Shown here: positions 57,401 through 60,400 of the stretch, piece after piece
Position numbering within the stretch: position 1 is the first letter of the stretch
Layout: each line of letters starts with the position of its first letter
DNA from: Acanthaster planci
Taxonomy: Eukaryota; Echinodermata; Asteroidea; Valvatida; Acanthasteridae
Direction of reading: 5' to 3'
Assembly (NCBI RefSeq): GCF_001949145.1
Contig: NW_019091595.1
Span: forward strand, 279,791-343,790
DNA: 64,000 nucleotides
Position numbers and translations under genes: made by a program
Notes under the pieces: generated by a model
What the model was told of the DNA's origin: nothing
The model's input: only the letters and a program-made list of their open reading frames with translations
Databases searched by the model: none

Positions 57401-60400
57401 GTTTAAAGCAACAATTTTGAGATTAAATAACCGCACACAAGAGTCACAGCCATAACATTTTTATGTTTGATAATGTTAGGTTAAAACAGGTAAAGTGAGA
57501 AAGTCTGTCTAAATGATCTTTCTGGATTAAACTCAAGTCTTTGTGTTCTCAGATAGCAGAACAGACATCTGGTGAGACAACTGAGGGTTTTATTGTTACT
57601 CAAACCATGGGGAATGTTCTTATTACTCTGTGCTAAAACTTAGTTTCTGGCATGGAAACCCAGTCAAGCATTGACATAGTGTTTAAGTCAAGAGTTACGA
57701 ATTAATCACCAGTGACTGATGTTCAAACACAGTTCTCAAAAAAGCTGTCAAATAACTGACTTTAACTAGTCTATTATAAATCAGTGAAGGCCAAACTTCG
57801 ACAATCACAGCTCAAGCCTACAGGGTATAAGCCCCTGGGACTAAGGTAGTCTTGGTCAAGATGTTGTTGTGTTGTTGATACAAGAGATGACACTCACAAG
57901 ACGAATAGCTGGAATGCACGAACCACAACTAGCCACACCAGCAACAACTCTTGGGAAGTCAAATCTCCCCCTAAAATTGGGGGGAAACTCACAGCACATG
58001 CGCTATTTATGAAAGCAGGTGCTTCCCATTTTCGGTTCATGCAGGTGCATACATGTTGTACAGCCACGAAAAAGTTGCACAATAGTCTGGTGCAATCCTG
58101 CATGGCATTGGTCGAAAGCTGTGTTATGGCACTGGTCGAAAGTTGTGTTCGACTGTGAGTGTGTGGTACCACCATCGCTCTGTTTCACACTTAAGAAATC
58201 CAAGATAATTGGTGCTACATGTACTTGAAAAATGAAACTCTTTCCAAATCCTGTTGGCAAGTTTACAAAAAGGTCGTGGCCTTAAACAAACTGTTGAAGA
58301 GCATGACTTTGTTAGCTTTTCACACTGGGAAGACCTAATTTTTTTGCAGCAAATTGCAAAGCATCATCAAAGTGTTTGGCCATTTTTTTCATGGCATGCA
58401 ACCATGTACTGTAAATACATGTATGTACATGTGCAATGTACATGTACACATACTACCGGTACATGTACATTACGTACATGTAAATGTACATGTACACTCA
58501 CATACTGGTACAAGCAGGAGTCAGGGGAATAGACAGATCACGCATCATGCATTTTTCAAGTATGATGCATATTCAGTGATACAATTCAGTGCGTATCATG
58601 TATTATGCTAATTACATGAATGTGAGCGCACATTGACCAACTTCCCAAGGTGTTGCTGGCATTGCTACATGTAGTTGTGGTTTGTGCAATCCAGATCCAG
58701 CTACTCATCTTGTGGGCGCCCTCTTGCATATCAACAACGCATCTTGACCAAGATTAGGATTGAGGCTGAAGTTGGCCGAGAACAGGAGGTTTGAGCAACA
58801 ACAAACTACAAGGATGCCCGTAAAGACTGGCAAATATTATACCACTGGGTGGTATTTAAAGCAATGCAAGCGGGCCAGGGACACACAGTGTGATTTGAAG
58901 AACTGTTAGTATGCTCAATGACTAAAAGCCCTGTACTTGTCAACACAATGAGCAGTGACTAAACCAGTAAATTTCCTTGTCACCCTGCTGAATGATCCTG
59001 ATCCCCCCCCCCTGGGTAAAGGTGACATAAGATTGTTGACTCTTCAATTCCCAGACCAGCAAAAGTTTGGTCAAGATCCTGCTCCTTAAAATAGAAAAGG
59101 AAAAGAAATACTTCCACAAGTGTCGTGTTCTAGGGGTAGCTTTCCCACTTCAATGTTACTGTGAAAAGCCGGATGCATTGGTTTGTTTTACATACATGTA
59201 TAACATAATATAATCGTTCAATACTGTATGAATGGATGTACAAGGCAAATACAAGTTGGCAAAGCCCTGATGTGTCTTATACTATGTTGTCCACTATAAT
59301 AAAGCTGTGACGAATATCTGAATAATTGAATTATCAAATATTTGAATATTAATTTTTGAATTTGAATATTCGAATGCAAAATTCATGAAAAGGGAGGGAG
59401 AATTTTCTTTTGTTTCAAATGAGAAAAATTACACTATGAAGGCTTGTTCCAAGCAGATTCAAATGAAAAGCGACAGAAACCTTACAACAATTCAAAACGT
59501 ACATTACTGATTAAAAAAGTTAAAAGGAATATACACTGTCAAAAGGAAAAGAAGTATTATAAATTTTATCTCTTAAATCTTGCTAAATCATGGCTGGAGA
59601 TACCTGTAGACGTGACAACTGCAACTGATTTTGTATATGGTTTGTTCCTCAATAATCTGCCAGTCGGTACGATCCAATATTCGGATATTCAATTGAATTG
59701 AAGGTCAAATATTCGAATAGTAAATTATTTGAATTGAATCAGCCCTACACTAAAAAAGCAATGTGCTAATGTAAACACAATTCAATGTGAAAGCAAGGTC
59801 TGACAACAGTGTACCATCAAAACTGCATGTTACATGTGTTTGTTACCACTTAACAAAGATTCCCCAGATAGAGATGACATTACAGACTGGTCCTTCTGTT
59901 TGTTAGCAAACTATATTTGGAGCTGTTTCTTTTTCAAAGAACCCTGCAACATATATGCTCAGTCAAGCCTGTGGGGCAAACACAACATGATGCTTTCAAA
60001 CTTAAGAGGAATGGTTGAAAGAAATGTTTCATTCCTGAACAAGGTTCACAAAGCAGGTAGCATAGAATCAGCCTACAACTTACATGTAGACGGAAAGTTT
60101 AAGTCAAGAACATGATCATGCAGACCTCACGGTAACATACGCTGATGCTCTGTGGAATGAAAGACCCTACGTTTAACTTGCACTGCACTGTTTTCTCATC
60201 TTTAACCACTTGCTGCCAGAGAACCCTGTTTCAAGCACAATGGGTTTATATGCTTCGTGCACCATGGGTTTATACGCAGAGTCGGGGTGCCTGAAATGGG
60301 ACAAAAGAACTGGTCTGTGTAACGTAAGACCGTACTTGGAACAAACGACCTGCTGCTGGGAATTGTCATCATTTTACAGCTTGCATTTTTCGCAGGTAAT

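Noticed and set aside
59444-59701. Lysine-rich 85-codon plus-strand open frame
   Set aside because: AT-rich interior of a putative inverted-repeat element; no recognised motif and no support as a gene.
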